DNA of 64,000 nucleotides from Linanthus parryae (GCA_023055425.1 JALGPY010000006.1:92167935-92231934), one strand, 5' to 3'. Shown: positions 11,082-23,861, counted from the stretch's first letter. Program-made: numbers and translations. Notes: generated by a model from the letters alone, not told the origin.

Positions 11082-14079
11082 ACATAATCACAAACATAAT
11101 CATGCATGTATGCATACGCATAATCCAACGTTACTTACACCAATATCTCTTTATCAAGTACTCACAGATGCATACATATACCCTGGAATATTATAGCATT
11201 TCCCTAATAGAAAGTTAAGCATACTTTTGCTTACCTTTTAGCCTGCCTAGTGCTCCTTACCGGTGCCGTTGATTCTCTATCTCTGACAGCCTCTACACAT
11301 AGAAGTGTATAAGTAATTATCAGTATAAGTTCTCATAAGTAAGCCTTGATGCATATGCAAGTAGCGGTCTAGCCCAGAATGACTATTTCCCCCCTCAAGT
11401 CTTAGTCTTATCAAGCCAGTCCTTGACTGTTCCTGAAACCCCGGTTATGCTTGAGTGGCCAGTCTCATGAGTTCTAAGTTTATAAGTTTTCCCAGTGAGA
11501 GTTAGTCTCAGGTTCCTAGTTATATGCACTTAAGTTCCTAAAGTTTAGCTAATTTGCATTTCAGTCCATGTTATAGTCTGATTAGTCAGATTCAGGCCCA
11601 GATATGCCAAATTGTATCCCAAGTGACATAGAATGGTCACAGGGACATGTGGTCATGTCTTGTATCAAGATTTGATTTCTTGACTGAGGAAATAGATAAA
11701 TTTTTATTTTAACCCTCATGGATAGCTCAATAGAAGTTGGGTTTCTAGATAGTCAAACATGGTTAGACTTGGCCCTTGGACTTGTAGTTTCATTACGAGA
11801 ATCTTCCGTGAAGAACTCTCAAGTCCCAAGACGACAGTTTTGCCCTTACCCAAGATAATAGAGTTCTGACTAGGTCGGATATCCAAACATGATAGTCTGA
11901 GAAGCCCAGACTGGCTAGAGACTTCCTCGGATGCCCAATTTACTGGTCTCAAGAGTATCCGAGTCATTAGTTAGTCCACATGAAAGGTTTCCCCAAGTTT
12001 GGTTATTTACAAATAAGCACCTAAAGTTTACTAGAATTACAGAAATAACCATAAACAGCTAACTTGGTCGCATTAACCCATAGTAGCATACAATAGCTCG
12101 AATTATCCATGTCAGTCATGGGAATAATCAAAGTCATTAATTTATGCTATGTGAAATTGTTATTTTGCCCCTCTATTACAGTTTGGTCAATACATGATTT
12201 CCTAGAAGTTCAACTTGTTCAGCTTTGGTAAAGAGATTCAGAATGACATTGTCAACATCTTTGGTCAAGATTGTGAAGGCCGGAATAGCCATTTGAATAT
12301 CAATTTAGAAGATAGAAATTTGGGTGAACTAAGCCCAAACAGTTAACTTCTGGTCTTGTTTGTGACCAAACTAGAAGGAATTTAGGGAATCTGAAGGTAG
12401 GGTCATGAAAAATGTTCAACATGGATCACAGAGCATACTCAAGCTCTTAGAGATTCAAGATATTCAGAAAGATAATGCATATCAAAGTTAGGCAGAAAAA
12501 AGAAATGTTCTATATATACTTAAACATGTTTTCATACTTTTGACGGTACACAAACATTTACGCGGAAAATTTGACACAGATTTCAAGGACACTCGAAACC
12601 CTACAGATGAAGCTCTTTACGTGGATGTGAATATATCACAAACATCTACAGTTAGGAGGAAGTGGAAATAGAAGTTAAATCAAACAAATGAGGTGAGAGA
12701 TACAGACTCAGAAAGTCGGAAAATTTTTATTAACCAAGAACATGTAAAATTAGAATACAACATGCAACAATCTTTGAGCTGTGATTTGGGGTTAATAAAG
12801 ACTGATTGGATCGAAAAATTAACATGAGAATTGCAGTATATGCCAGAATCAATTGGTTTCATTAACATATGAAAAAAGTATGCAGTCTCGAAGTTGGCCC
12901 AAAAACATAAGATCTAGAAAAAGAGCTAGCCAAGAACACATTTGCATAAACAGCATCTGCATCATCTTTGAGTCTAAATTCGGAGCAGTTAGAGAAACAT
13001 TCGCACGATGATGTTAACACATGAGTTTTAGAGTATAAAAGAAAGGTTCAACTTGGTCAAATCCTTTCATAAAACCATTACGAAATGAGGGAGTTAAAAT
13101 TTCTCAAATGTGACCATTTTTCCCGTCAATGAGGAGAAAAACTCGGATCAAAATTAATCAAAATGTGAATGTGGCATGTGTGAATCCTCCTATCATGCTC
13201 TACACAACCTAGGTATTACATGGATGCAAATAAAAGCTGAAATGGTGGAGTTTTGAGGGTTGTACCTCGTTCCAGACAGTAATGGTGTTTTTCCGCAAAA
13301 ATGCTTTCAGTTCCCTGCGACCGAAGCTAAAATAGAAGCGTCGAAGACCAATTCCAGGTGCTACCTACTCTCCTGAAAATCATGAGTGTAAAATCATGGT
13401 TCAGTTCCAGTGACTAACTTCATGGTTTACGAATTTGACCTATACCCGATTCTAGGGTTCTTTGGCTATTTTACATTTTCCCGACTGGTTTCTTTGCGAT
13501 TTTTCAAACTAAACAGAGGGATTTTGCTCTCCAAGGCTCCTAGAATATCCAGTAGCAGTAGCTCCAAGAAAGGATATGGTCGGCGGTGGTTTTACGATAT
13601 TGTTATGGTGGAGAGGTTTGTTGGGTAAGAGGGAGGAAGAAGATGATGTTCTCATCATATTTTCTCTATTTTACCATGTCATTTGGAACTATAGAGGAGT
13701 GACAACTCTTAGTGGAACTTTACACTTGTCGGAATCCAATCTTGCATGGGTGACACATAAGGGGGTCCAAGTCCAAATAAAAAGAGTTTAGGGCCATTAT
13801 GACATTTCCATGAAAACCTTGATAAATATCAATACAACCCCAATTAATTTCAAAATTACTTTCATTCGCACACTCCTGACATTCTTGTTAGGTCAGAAGT
13901 CAGCAACTGCTGCTGAAAAGAAAATTTCACAACTGACTCAAAATTTCAAGATATTATATTTTGACCCCTATAGAAATTTCAGGATGTTACATAAACGTCA
14001 TAATTTTAAAAATAAGTAAGAATTAACGGACATGGATCGCGTTGGGCCTACTATCAAAACCCAAGTCCTCATTTGTAAA

Positions 14080-14320
14080 AGTCTCAAGCCCAACTTATTC
14101 ATAGAAGGATCCAGAAGACCTAATTGTAATGTTCTGAAGATAGAAGATCAGATGTATTATTATCCCTAGGGTTCTGGAATGGTTACATTTGTGATCGTTC
14201 ATTATATTGTATAAATCATTCTCTATCCGTTGTTGATAGTTAAGGTTGATTCTTTATCCTCACCTTCACCGTCTTCTTCATATCTTTTTGTCTCTAAATA
14301 ATACTAAAACCCTACTAAGT
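14080..14320 (+). repeat. 5' LTR of the Ale-type Copia (approximate)
   Basis: It shares AAGACCTAATTGTAATGTTC-like and TATTGTATAAATCATTCTCT blocks with 18540-18752. The left edge may lie up to 50 bp further left. Confidence 0.6.
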
Positions 14321-14325
14321 TTTTA

Positions 14326-14338
14326 TGGTATCAGAGCC
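14326..14338 (+). promoter_or_regulatory. Primer binding site of the Ale-type Copia
   Basis: TGGTATCAGAGCC follows the LTR and lies two bases before the gag ATG at 14341, a compact arrangement usual for this lineage. Confidence 0.85.
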
Positions 14339-14340
14339 TC

Positions 14341-15325
14341 ATGTTGGCTACCATGGATCAATCGTTTTTGAATCCCCTCTATCTCCTCTCCAGTATTCAA
14401 AAGCTTGGTAATACTAAATATGTTCTCTGGAGACATGAATTATCACCTATCTTTCGTACCCATAACCTGTTTGGGTACATTGATGGTTTCGTTCCGCCTC
14501 CGCATGCCTCCCTCACCACCGCCGACGGTTCTTCTTCTTAAATCCGGAGTTTTATGAGTGGTTTCAACAAGATAAATCACAACAAACACTTATCAACGTG
14601 ACTCTCACACCAGAAGTTCTCTCGCATGTGATTGGTAAGACCTCATCCGAACTATTTGCTCGCTCTTGTGGGGAGGTATGCGTATATGGCTAGTTCTAAT
14701 GTTTTACAACTGAAATCGGACTCGCAAATCTTGAAGAAACGTTCTAAATATGTGGATCAGTACATGCAAAAGCTAAAATTGATTCCTCACAAACTTGTTG
14801 AGTCTATGGTTCTTGTTAATGATGAATGCATGCTCTTATATGCCCTAAATGGCCTTCCTAGTGACTACATTGACTTTCATACCTCTATCCATGGTCGATA
14901 TGACCCAATTAGTTTCGAGGAACTACATGTGTTGATGATAGCTGAAGAAGAGATGTATGAAAGTCAATATGTTGAATTAGCTGCTTCTATTGTTATGAAT
15001 TCTTCTGCCACATACTCTGGTTCTTCTAATTCCTACTGAGGATCTGGTCGTGGACGAGGTGTTCATGGTCTTGGACCACCCACTAGTTTTAGAGGTTATG
15101 GCCGCACCAGTTTGGATTATGGTTGATCCAATGGATCTGGCCATGTGCACCAGGGAGGTAGATATGACTCTAACAGAGGTCGCGGTGGTGGTGGTCAAAG
15201 GGGTCACAACCATGCTCAAAGTAACTGTGGTCGTTACAACCCTAACCCTTAACCAACTTCCACACTTGTTACTTGTCAAATTTGTGGCCTTAACTATCAT
15301 TCTGCTCCTGACTGTTAGCATAGGA
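14341..15325 (+). pseudogene. gag: Copia Gag remnant (Ale type)
   Basis: The first frame (14341-14541) encodes the Gag N-terminus ending in GYIDGFVPPP. A second (14632-15039) continues with YMQKLKLIPHKLVES and a GRYDPISFEELHVLM motif typical of Copia Gag. Further frameshifts follow through a Gly/Arg-rich stretch (15040-15240). A CCHC knuckle (C-QI-C-GLNY-H-SAPD-C) is readable at about 15274-15315 and is followed at once by a stop. At least three frame breaks make it non-functional. Confidence 0.8.
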
Positions 15326-18300
15326 TGAATTACTCTTATCAAGGAGGTAAACCTCCTTCTAACCAGTTAACTACCTACAATGCGTCTTCTTCCTCTAGCA
15401 CATCTACTCCTGATTTTTTGTTATATGACTCTACTGCTACAAATCACATGACTTCTAATTTAGGAAACCTCTCTTTGGCTGATACCTACAATGGATCTAA
15501 TCTAGTTACTATGGGCATTTGGTCAAGGTGCACAAATCACTCATGTTGGTACTTCACATTTAAAAACTAAATATCACTCTTTTGACCTCAGGAATACTCA
15601 TCGTGTTCCTAAATTAGCTGCAAATATGTTTTTAGTTTATCAACTCTGCAATTAACATAACTGTTATTTTGTTTTAAATGTCAAATCCTATTATATTCAG
15701 GATCTAGCTTACACAGACTTGAGTGAAAATTGACTCTATCCTATTTATACTTTTCCTTTTTTTTCTGTAAATTCTCCCAAGGCTTTTTATAGTAGTAAAA
15801 TAAATGTTCGTTTGATACATGCTAGGCTTGGAAATCCAACCAACGACATTCTAATTTCTATATTTTGCTATGCATAAAAGTCTTCTCTTGATTCTGCTAT
15901 GTGTGAATCTTGTCTAAAAGGCAAAATAAATAAATTACCTTATTCTAAATCTACTACTGTCACTCACACGCCTCTACACCTACTTATATATGATGTTTGG
16001 GGTCCTGCGTTGTTTGAATCCTTACATGGAAATATGTTTTATGTGTTGTTTATTTTATGATTTCTCTAGATACACTTGATTGTTTCCTTAATATCACAAG
16101 TCTGAAGTTTATGCCGTTTTTTCGAAATTTAAACTTCACATAAAAAATCTATTAGGTTATAAAATTCAGATTTTAAGGTCTGATGGTGGATGTGAATACA
16201 TGTCCATTGTGTTTCAACAATTTTTATGCAATTATGGAATTACTCATCAATAATTGTGTCCACATACACCCCAACAGAATGGGATTTTAGAAAGGAAACA
16301 CAGACACATTTTTGAAACTGCTATCACTATGTTGCAGCATGCTTCTTTGCCTCATCATTTCTAGTTTCATGCTATTTCCACTATAGTATTTCTTATAAAT
16401 ATAATGCCTAGTTCTGCCACTCATGGTGCATATCCTTTGAACTTATGTTCCATAAATCCCCAGATTATAAAACCATGAAATTATTAGGATGTGCTTGCTA
16501 TCCCAATCTTAGACCTTGCACAAACTCTAAACTAGATGATAAAATTGTTCAATGCATTTTTCAGGGTTATGCAGATAATTATAAAGGTTACTTGTGTTCT
16601 CATAAGCCTACACATAAGTTTTACATAAGTAGAGATGTTACCTTCAATGAGAATTTGTTCCTTACACTACTTCAGCTCCTAGTATCACTGTGCCTGTATC
16701 ACAATCTTTCTCTAATTCTTATTTCTCAGTTTTTGTCCCAAGAAATGATGACATACCACTTCCTACATATTCTACCCATGCTGAGAACCATTCATCCCCT
16801 TCTGTGATGTAGCCAAGTGGTGGTGATGGTCTTGATGCCTACTCCCAACAGATAACTGCATCTCCAAAACAGATACCACCCTCTCCCAACCCTAGCAAGG
16901 AACACGAAGGGATGACTGTGTCACCTCGAGCTCAAGGTCGTCCAATGAAGACTAGGAGAAAATCTGGGATATTCAAAATAAAAATTATAGATCTTTCATC
17001 TGCTTTTGGTGTCCAATCTCCCAAAATAACAATAAGGCTGGTAACTCTTATACTTCTTTCACTGGGTTTGGAAAATTATATAGTTTTCCTAATAGTATTA
17101 CTGCACTTAATGTCACTGCTTCTGATCCAACTTGCTATTCTGAACACTCACACTGGCTAGAAGCCATGGCTACTGAATACCTTAGCCTCACAAATCAAAA
17201 TACTTGGAGCCTCGTTTTACCTCCTCTAAATACTAACATTGTTGGAAAAAATAGGATTTCAAAACTAAATTCAAACCACATGGTGTTGTTTTAAAATTTA
17301 AAGACATACTTGTTGCTAATGGCTTCCACCAAACACCAGACATTGACTTTGATGAGACATTTAGTCCTGTTATTAAACATGCTACAATCTTAACTATACT
17401 TGCTTTAGCTGCCAATTTTGATTGGCCTCTTCAACAACTTAATGTCAAAAATGCATTTTTACATGGGCACTTGAAAGAAACTGTTTACATGAAACAGCCA
17501 CATAGATTTGTTAATCCTACTATACCAAATAATATTTTTAAACTGCACAAATCTATATATGGTTTAAAACATGCTCCAAGGACATGGTTTTCTAGACTCA
17601 CCACATATATCACATCTCTTGGTTTAATACAGTCCATTGTAGATAGTTTCCTTTTTATCAGACATTCTTCCTCCAGAATTACTATTCTTCTTCTATATGT
17701 GGATGATATCATGCTTACAAGTAATGACTCTGCCTATCTTCAAAATTGGTGATCTCTTTGCACACTAAATTTGAGATGAGATTCATAGAACTGCTGCAAG
17801 TATTTTCATAAATCGAAACAAATACATTCAAGATCTTCTTCAAAGACTTGACATGATAAATTGTAAACTTTTTCCAAATCATCTTGCCTTTAATGGAAAA
17901 TTTCATGTCTTAGATGCTACACCTTTACATTTACAGGCAGCTTCTGGGTTCATTACAATACTTGGGCTTTACATGACCTGATATCTCTTGTGCCATTAAT
18001 GATCTTTGCCAATTCATGCTTACTCCAACCTCTATGCATCTCATTAGGGTCAAACGGTATTTTAAGGGAACCCATAATCATGGTGTTTATTACATAAAAG
18101 GCCAAAGTCCCATTAATGCTTTCACTGATGTTGATTGTGCTGGTAACCCAACAGATCGCCAAAGCACTACAAGTAGTTATTTTTATTCGGCCTAAACCTA
18201 TCCATTGGGCTGCTTCCCACTGTGGATTCGTCCTCCATAGAGGCTGATTATCGGGCTTTGGCAATCACAACTGCTGAACTTTCTTGGCTTCAAATGTTAT

Positions 18301-18455
18301 TTAAAGACTTACAAATTTGTTTAAAATGTCCTCCTACTATGTGGTGTGATAACTCTTCTGAAATCAAAATGAATGTAACTCCTATTATGCATGCACAAAC
18401 TAAACACATCGAGGTATATTACCATTTTGTTTGTGATAAGGCTTTACATAAATAA
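15325..18455 (+). pseudogene. pol: Copia Pol remnant (Ale type)
   Basis: Pieces appear in Copia order across several frames. The protease active site is altered (LLYDSTATNHMTS near 15420, where DSGA is usual). Integrase remnants include HARLGNP near 15820 and the late PNLRP...GY region at 16445-16640. RT pieces include LKHAPRTWFSRL near 17565 and the catalytic YVDD at 17696-17707. RNase H pieces include SSIEADYRALA near 18225, MWCDNSS near 18340 and TKHIEV near 18400. Many stops and shifts, plus gaps between pieces, show long decay. Confidence 0.8.
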
Positions 18456-18539
18456 ATGATTATTTATTTTGTATCCAGCTCCCACCAACTTGCAGACACT
18501 TTACTAAAGGGTTGCATACGCCATTCTCTAAAAGTATCA

Positions 18540-18752
18540 TGCCCAAGTTAGTCTCATAAGGATCTAGAAGAACCTAATTGTAATGTTCAGAAGATTGAGG
18601 GTATGACGTGTTATTATGCTAATGTGACCGTTCATTCTATTGTATAAATCATTCTCTCTCTATTAATGAAAGTTAAGGCTCATTCATTATCCTCACATTA
18701 ACTGTCTCCTTCATCTCTTCTCTTTCTCTCTCTAAATGTTATAGAAAACTAA
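18540..18752 (+). repeat. 3' LTR of the Ale-type Copia, start truncated
   Basis: It aligns with the 5' LTR from AAGGATC through the TATTGTATAAATCATTCTCT block to TCTCTAAAT. The RNase H frame runs nearly into it without a polypurine tract, so the junction carries a small deletion. Confidence 0.6.
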
Positions 18753-19064
18753 TTAGTTGGCAAGGACAATGTTTATAGTTCACTTTAAAGCTATGATGCC
18801 AACCATGGGAGAGGGAAATCACTCTGCTGATTTTCATTGGAAAATGGAAAATTTGTGGCTTCTTATAGTACCATCGACTTGTTTTTCATTTTTTAATAAT
18901 CAGGAGGTTGTTTTGATTTTTTTGGGATTCCTTTTTATAATTCTTATGAGGGTAAAAAAGTGTTTAAATTATTTTTTCTAATATTTAGGAGAGTTCAAAG
19001 CTTTGAAACCAGTTTCAAAACTTTGAACTAAACCATAATGTTTTATAAGTAAAATACTGAAATG
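18753..19064. other. Short gene-free spacer
   Basis: No supported gene. About 18995-19030 resembles about 20100-20145 (words like AAACCAG followed by CTTTGAACT), a diverged direct repeat of unknown meaning on both sides of the LTR-like stretch. Confidence 0.35.
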
Positions 19065-20066
19065 AAATGAACTGAACACAAGTATTTGTTTTGAAGTTAG
19101 GCCTCCAAAAAGCCTACTCTCCGTCTGAGGGATCTAATCCATCTAAGATTATAATAACTTCTTATTTATCTCTAGTTAAGCCCTAGATATCTGGCCTAAG
19201 ATAATTTCCATACCCTTATACCAACATGTGGTTCTCTGCTAACCTATCTAGTACAACTTCAATTATTTTTTACAATAAGAACCTCAGTTTTTTCACTTGA
19301 ACAACTCAGCTAAAATAGAATATAGAAGATTCACAAAGATTTATAATGAATAAACAGTTTAAGCACAAGAAAAAGAACACTGAGAAGACAATTTAGCTTT
19401 GAAATCTTAGAAATGTCATCTTAATTTGGAGTGAATTGAGTAATCTGAATTGATCTCCTTCCTTGATGCTCTCTCAATCTAGATATATTTCTCTGAGTGA
19501 ATATGTCTCTGTCAGTTCCTCTTTGTATTTGTCAACATCAGTTCACTTTGAATTTATAGACTTGATACAACAATCACTAAAGTTGTTGCAACAAGAATCC
19601 ATAAAAACCCTCAACTGAGCTTAGACTCTCAACAGCTCTATTCCAACGGATAGTAGCTTGATTTAATCCACTGAATTTGATCACAATCTTCAACTGCAAG
19701 ATTGAGACAAGTCCTGACCAAATCTCATATTTCTAGCTAGGTTTTAGTGACCTGTTTGACATTCCTACATTCAGGAACTTAGTCCATTTCTTGCAAAACA
19801 AAGTTACACCAAAACCTATTTAACAAATTATCATATTCATAATATAAGCATATATTAGATAATAAAATTTTTCAAAGATAAACTTAGGATCTGTTTGGTA
19901 ATCCTTCATTAAGACAGTTAAATAATTTTGCAGTAATAAAAACTTAAGCAAGAATAATAAAAAATAGAGATTAAAACATTATATTTGACAAAATGAATTT
20001 GTATTTCATCACACAATAAGGAATAATATAAATCCAGGAGATATAGAGTATGATTAGGAATTGTCA
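19065..20066 (-). repeat. Possible solo or 3' LTR, minus strand
   Basis: On the minus strand a polypurine run (AACTGAGGGGGAGTT, 20081-20067) is followed by TGACAATTCC. Toward 19065 the sequence ends in a stretch resembling the 3' part of Copia LTRs (GGATTAGATCCCTCAGACGG near 19140). No partner LTR or primer site is visible, so both limits and the call are tentative. Confidence 0.35.
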
Positions 20067-20081
20067 AACTCCCCCTCAGTT
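20067..20081 (-). promoter_or_regulatory. Candidate polypurine tract
   Basis: The minus strand reads AACTGAGGGGGAGTT directly before the candidate LTR start TGACAATT. In an LTR element this would prime plus-strand DNA. It depends on the LTR call. Confidence 0.35.
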
Positions 20082-20379
20082 CTTACTTGTCCTTTGAAGA
20101 TTTTCCAAAACTTTTAAACCAGCTTTAAAGCTTTGAACTGAAACAAGTAATGAATTAACATTTACTTCAAGCTAAACATCTGAATTGTTGAGAGAAAGTT
20201 ATTTTCCATAAAGTTCTTTCCTTTCCATACAACTGAACGCAGCAAAAAAAATGACTCTGGCGACAAAAGGTTAACACACGTCTTCTTTAATGCTCAGAAG
20301 GAGTTTACATTATTAGTCTTTTATTGAAATTTCCCAACGTAATGGAAATCTAAATTTTATTCATTTTTTCCAAAACTGA

Positions 20380-20815
20380 AGCACATCATTGAATATGGGG
20401 AAGAAGTGCAAAGCTTCAGAAAACTTAAAGATCCTTTAGCATAAGAGTGAGCCAACTGATTCTGATATCTATAAATAAAAACAAAAGTAAATTAATTACA
20501 CTTAGAGGCCAAAGCCTTACAATCCTCTATCACTTGAAAAATTGCAGCTATAAAATTTGAGGGATTAAGTTCAGAGCCTCAACAGATAGCTTTTGAAAAT
20601 GACAGAATTTTGATGTCTGTGTAACCTTTCTTAGGGACAAGATTAGAGCTTTTTGAATTGCTAAAACTTTCAAAACAAGAGGTTTGGTGATACAAGGTAT
20701 CTCGAAAGAATTTCATACATACAAAGCTTCCGAAGGATTCAACAATACACTTACAATTCTGCCCCACCGTTAGAAAGACAAACTGCAGCATCAATAAAAA
20801 TCTCAGCATCCACAA
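20380..20815 (-). pseudogene. LINE RNase H-like domain remnant
   Basis: On the minus strand, from about 20600 down, a frame reads through NFIAAIFQVIEDCKAL and then, after one stop, YRYQNQLAHSYAKGS. This is the usual end of the plant LINE RNase H domain (helix with DCK.L, then R..N..AH..AK). The upstream part is frameshifted, and 20579-20815 is open in another frame. The matching zf-RVT piece lies about 1 kb upstream on the same strand, at the spacing expected in an L1 ORF2. Confidence 0.5.
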
Positions 20816-20929
20816 TCTGCTAATTGAAGCATTTTCCTGAAAACAAAGATGAGTAGAGGCCTTTTTTAATCGAATAATGTAAAAAAATCGCTAAAAATTG
20901 AAATTGCTTTCACTGCAACCTTGTGAGGT

Positions 20930-21560
20930 TCCCACTTTAATATACTACTCTATAAGAGTATGAGAGTGTTTTAGTGTCTTAATTTTTTATTTAATTTCCT
21001 AAATTACTTGTAAGAAGTTGGCATATTTATAAATTCAAATAGTTGGGACAATTAAAATAAGAATTTCAAATTAAAATCTAACTGTAGCTGAGTTTAAAAA
21101 TGAATACTTGTGACTATTTAGTTAGCCTTTTTGGGCGCGTATCTTCATCATACTCGAATAGTTGTTACTATTGTTTGTGCATTTTCAAATGGGTACCTTC
21201 ACCACTATAAAAGGGAGGCTTGAGTATCCAAAGTTATTACTATAATTTTTCAGCTATTACTTCCTCATTTTCTTTGAGTATGTGTTCTCTTTTTTTTAAG
21301 AGCTCAACAACCATTCTTTAGACTGGACCATACATCAACAATTTAGCAAGGCCTAAGCGGATTGCAATATCCAGCTTAAAGTGGAGAATAAATCAGGCAT
21401 CATCGGAGATGTTATTTAAACTCATATTCATTTTCGATGCCATAAAAGTTCTTATAAAATCATTTGATGTCAAATACTGATTTACCCACAATTCACTTTT
21501 ATTTTATTTGAGTTAGTCTTATTTCTTGTTCGTATTCTTTCATACATACTTTCATTTAAG
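20930..21560. other. Unassigned stretch with TATA-like signal
   Basis: No gene. On the plus strand CACTATAAAAGGGAGGC near 21202 resembles a retroelement or plant promoter TATA region. No repeat partner or open frame follows, so it may be an LTR fragment or chance. Confidence 0.25.
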
Positions 21561-21759
21561 TTCACATATGGTAAATTTTCACGTGAGAAGCACGTGCTCA
21601 TAACTAATCATATTAAAAGAGCAAGTCATTTCTAGCCTTCTAGAATTCCCAACAAAATTGAGCAATCAAGCCTAAAATTATCATTTATCATTTTTTTGTT
21701 GAAATCAGCCACATTAACGTTAATTGTTAAACACAACTATTAAACTGATGAACTGTGAA

Positions 21760-22085
21760 ACAAGCTTGTAATGAATCTTAAAAGGAGAAATTTTCCAAAC
21801 CTTCTTAGAGAATATACGGGAAAACAAAATATGCCTTTCAGATTCTTCTTCTTCACAAAATGGGCATCGAGAATCAACTTATTGACAACCTCTAAGAGAA
21901 AGAGCAGTCGCAGTTGACAGACTACCAATAAGATTTCTCCACATGAAAAACTTGATTATAGACTAAATGCTTAAATTCCATAACTTTTTCCACCTTAATT
22001 CAAAAGTAGAACCTTCTCCATCATCTGAGGTAATTTCTAACACTCATGACATTGATCATTTTTTTTCTCAAAAGCAACATGTAAA
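21760..22085 (-). pseudogene. LINE zf-RVT domain fragment, copy 1
   Basis: The minus strand encodes, with breaks, the zinc-binding domain that follows RT in plant LINEs: FFMWRN, then CPFCEEEE, then RHILF and KVW. The pattern W...CP.C...E...H..F...VW is diagnostic. It repeats as copy 2 at 23131-23470, and similarity between the copies ends sharply near 22075. Confidence 0.5.
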
Positions 22086-23130
22086 CTGAAGTCACTTTAA
22101 GATCACCATTGCTGGAATAGTGCCAAACACTTTTATCTTTACACTGAGATGATCAAATAGGAATATACATGATATTATTTGCATCATCCTCCTCGAAGAT
22201 TTTATGACTAAATTACTCTTCCATTGTCTCAATTCATGATCAATGAGATTTGAAACCTTGACCATAAATATCGATTTAGGATACGAATTGAAACTTTAAT
22301 TATTGAGCCACAACACTACACATGATCTAATTTAGCGTGTTCTGAACAAGTTGGACGGGATAAACTCATTGAATCACAGTCTTAAAAACGCTCGAATCAC
22401 AGTCGTTCATGCTAATCCATAATTCATCTATTTAATTGTCTTCACATAATCACGTCAAATTCCAAATTATTGACCTCGTTCGAATTGATGGGACTTTTTT
22501 ATTTACATGGCTTGTATATGTCACTATGATAGATTAGACAAATAAAACACATGATGAGCGAAATGTCAAAAAATGAGCGACAACGCCCCCACTCGAGGTT
22601 AGTGGCAATGATGAGAATGCATATTTTCTATTTAATGTTGTGACACATTTTACTTTTCATCTTTTCATTACTATTTTTTTCTTTTCTAATTTTTACGATT
22701 TCTTTAGGCCACTGAGTTAATGAGTAAAATTAGTTCACATATAAGAAACTACACTCACTCTACTGATCATTTTGTTTGTACGACTAATAAAGGCTAAGCG
22801 GCTGCAAATAATTTCCTAACTTGCACCTCTAAAAAACACCAACTACATAAGGGTTAACACCCACAAAATGGTGTTATAGCATTATAAAACATAAATTGCT
22901 AAAATTTAGACTATGGAGCTCAATTGGGAATTTAAATAAATACTAAAAATGCATAAGTGAAAAGTTGAAGACTATGGAAACTTGCCCCTTTTCCGATTTC
23001 TTTAGCATTTGAAGCTTCATTCTTAGGGTCAGAATCTATGTTCCATTCATGTCTCTGCCTACTTCTCAGAAGCATGAGAGGGATCTATGTGTCGCACTAT
23101 TTGTCCGAAACAGAACTGGCGGCGGCTTCG
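22086..23130. other. Gene-free spacer between the two zf-RVT copies
   Basis: No supported gene, repeat or RNA. AT-rich with short scattered frames only. Confidence 0.4.
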
Positions 23131-23470
23131 GAAATGAATCTTAAAGGAGAAATTGTCCAAACCTTCTTACAAAAAATACGGGAAAATAAAATATGTCTTT
23201 CAGATTCTTCTTCTTCTTCCTCACATAGATTCTTCTTCTTCCTCACAAAATGGACATCGAGAATCAACTTGCTGACAGCCTCTGGGAGCAAGAGCAGTCA
23301 CTATTGACAGACTACCACTATGATATCTCCACATGAAGCACTTGATCTTAGGCTAAATGCTTAAATTACACTAACCTTTTTCCATATAAATTCAAAACTA
23401 GAACCTTCTCTATCATCTGAGGTAATTTCTATGACTCTAGACATCGATCCTTTTTTTCTCAAAAGCAAGT
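23131..23470 (-). pseudogene. LINE zf-RVT domain fragment, copy 2
   Basis: This is homologous to 21760-22085, with an extra copy of a TTCTTCTTC-rich segment (about 23200-23245) that lengthens the acidic stretch on the minus strand. Readable pieces are FIWKKV (upstream), CFMWR, VDSRCPFCEE and RHILFSR. It ends where Copia copy H begins, near 23475, so the Copia remnant or its deletion abuts it. Confidence 0.5.
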
Positions 23471-23861
23471 AATGTGTGACTGTTGAAGTAAGAGGTTGGA
23501 CGCAACTGGGTAAAGTCAATTGGATTGATGAGCCTAGAGGCATGGCAATTAGGTGTTATCTAAAGGATAAATAATAATGAATTATTCGCCTAATTGGACC
23601 AAGAGTTGCATGGTATGAAATTGGAATGGTTCCTACCTAAATAACTAATTCTTGGGTGACTTGCAAAAACAAGCTCAAGAGAAGTGAAATATGAATCTCG
23701 GACTCGCTAGAAAATATATATGATATTTTCCGCATTAATGGTGAGGGATACTAATCCGAGAAAAATAGTGGGAGCTATATTTAATGATCTAGACATTGTT
23801 TAATATAGTTAAACTGTTCAAAATACTAAAATTGCACATTTCTCGTTTTTGTAGAATTCAA

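Larger units (their letters stand above)
8096..13991 (-). mobile_element. Internally deleted long-LTR retrotransposon, probably Gypsy
   Basis: Two directly repeated segments begin TGTAACA[C/T]C at 8096 and 9716. Between them, just left of 9716, lies a minus-strand primer site. The right repeat is therefore the 5' LTR of a minus-strand element (9716-13991) and the left repeat is the 3'-terminal part of its 3' LTR (8096 to about 9570). Only about 145 bp of internal sequence remains; gag, pol and the rest of the 3' LTR are gone. The flanks TTAAC (8091-8095) and TAAAC (13992-13996) match in four of five bases, fitting an aged 5-bp duplication. Long LTRs and TGTAACATCC termini suggest a Gypsy chromovirus, without protein evidence. 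Confidence 0.75.
9716..13991 (-). repeat. 5' LTR of the deleted element, carrying a nested MITE
   Basis: The LTR is 4276 bp with the nested MITE and one target copy, or about 3.67 kb without them. Its termini are TGTAACATCC and GGATGTTACA, a perfect 10-bp inverted pair. Small open frames inside (for example 11716-11967 minus and 13410-13628 plus) look like chance frames. Confidence 0.72.
14080..18752 (+). mobile_element. Decayed Ty1-copia element, Ale/Retrofit type
   Basis: Short related LTRs (about 240 and 215 bp) bracket a primer site, gag, protease remnant, integrase, RT and RNase H in Copia order. The small size (about 4.7 kb), short LTRs and Gag start (QKLGNTKYVLWRHEL, then GYIDG) fit the Ale/Retrofit lineage. 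Stops and frameshifts occur throughout. The polypurine tract and the start of the 3' LTR appear lost near 18525-18545. Outer boundaries are approximate. Confidence 0.8.

Noticed and set aside
14326..14338. tRNA-like sequence
   Set aside because: The methionine-tRNA similarity here and at the other elements is limited to the short primer sites; no cloverleaf is present.
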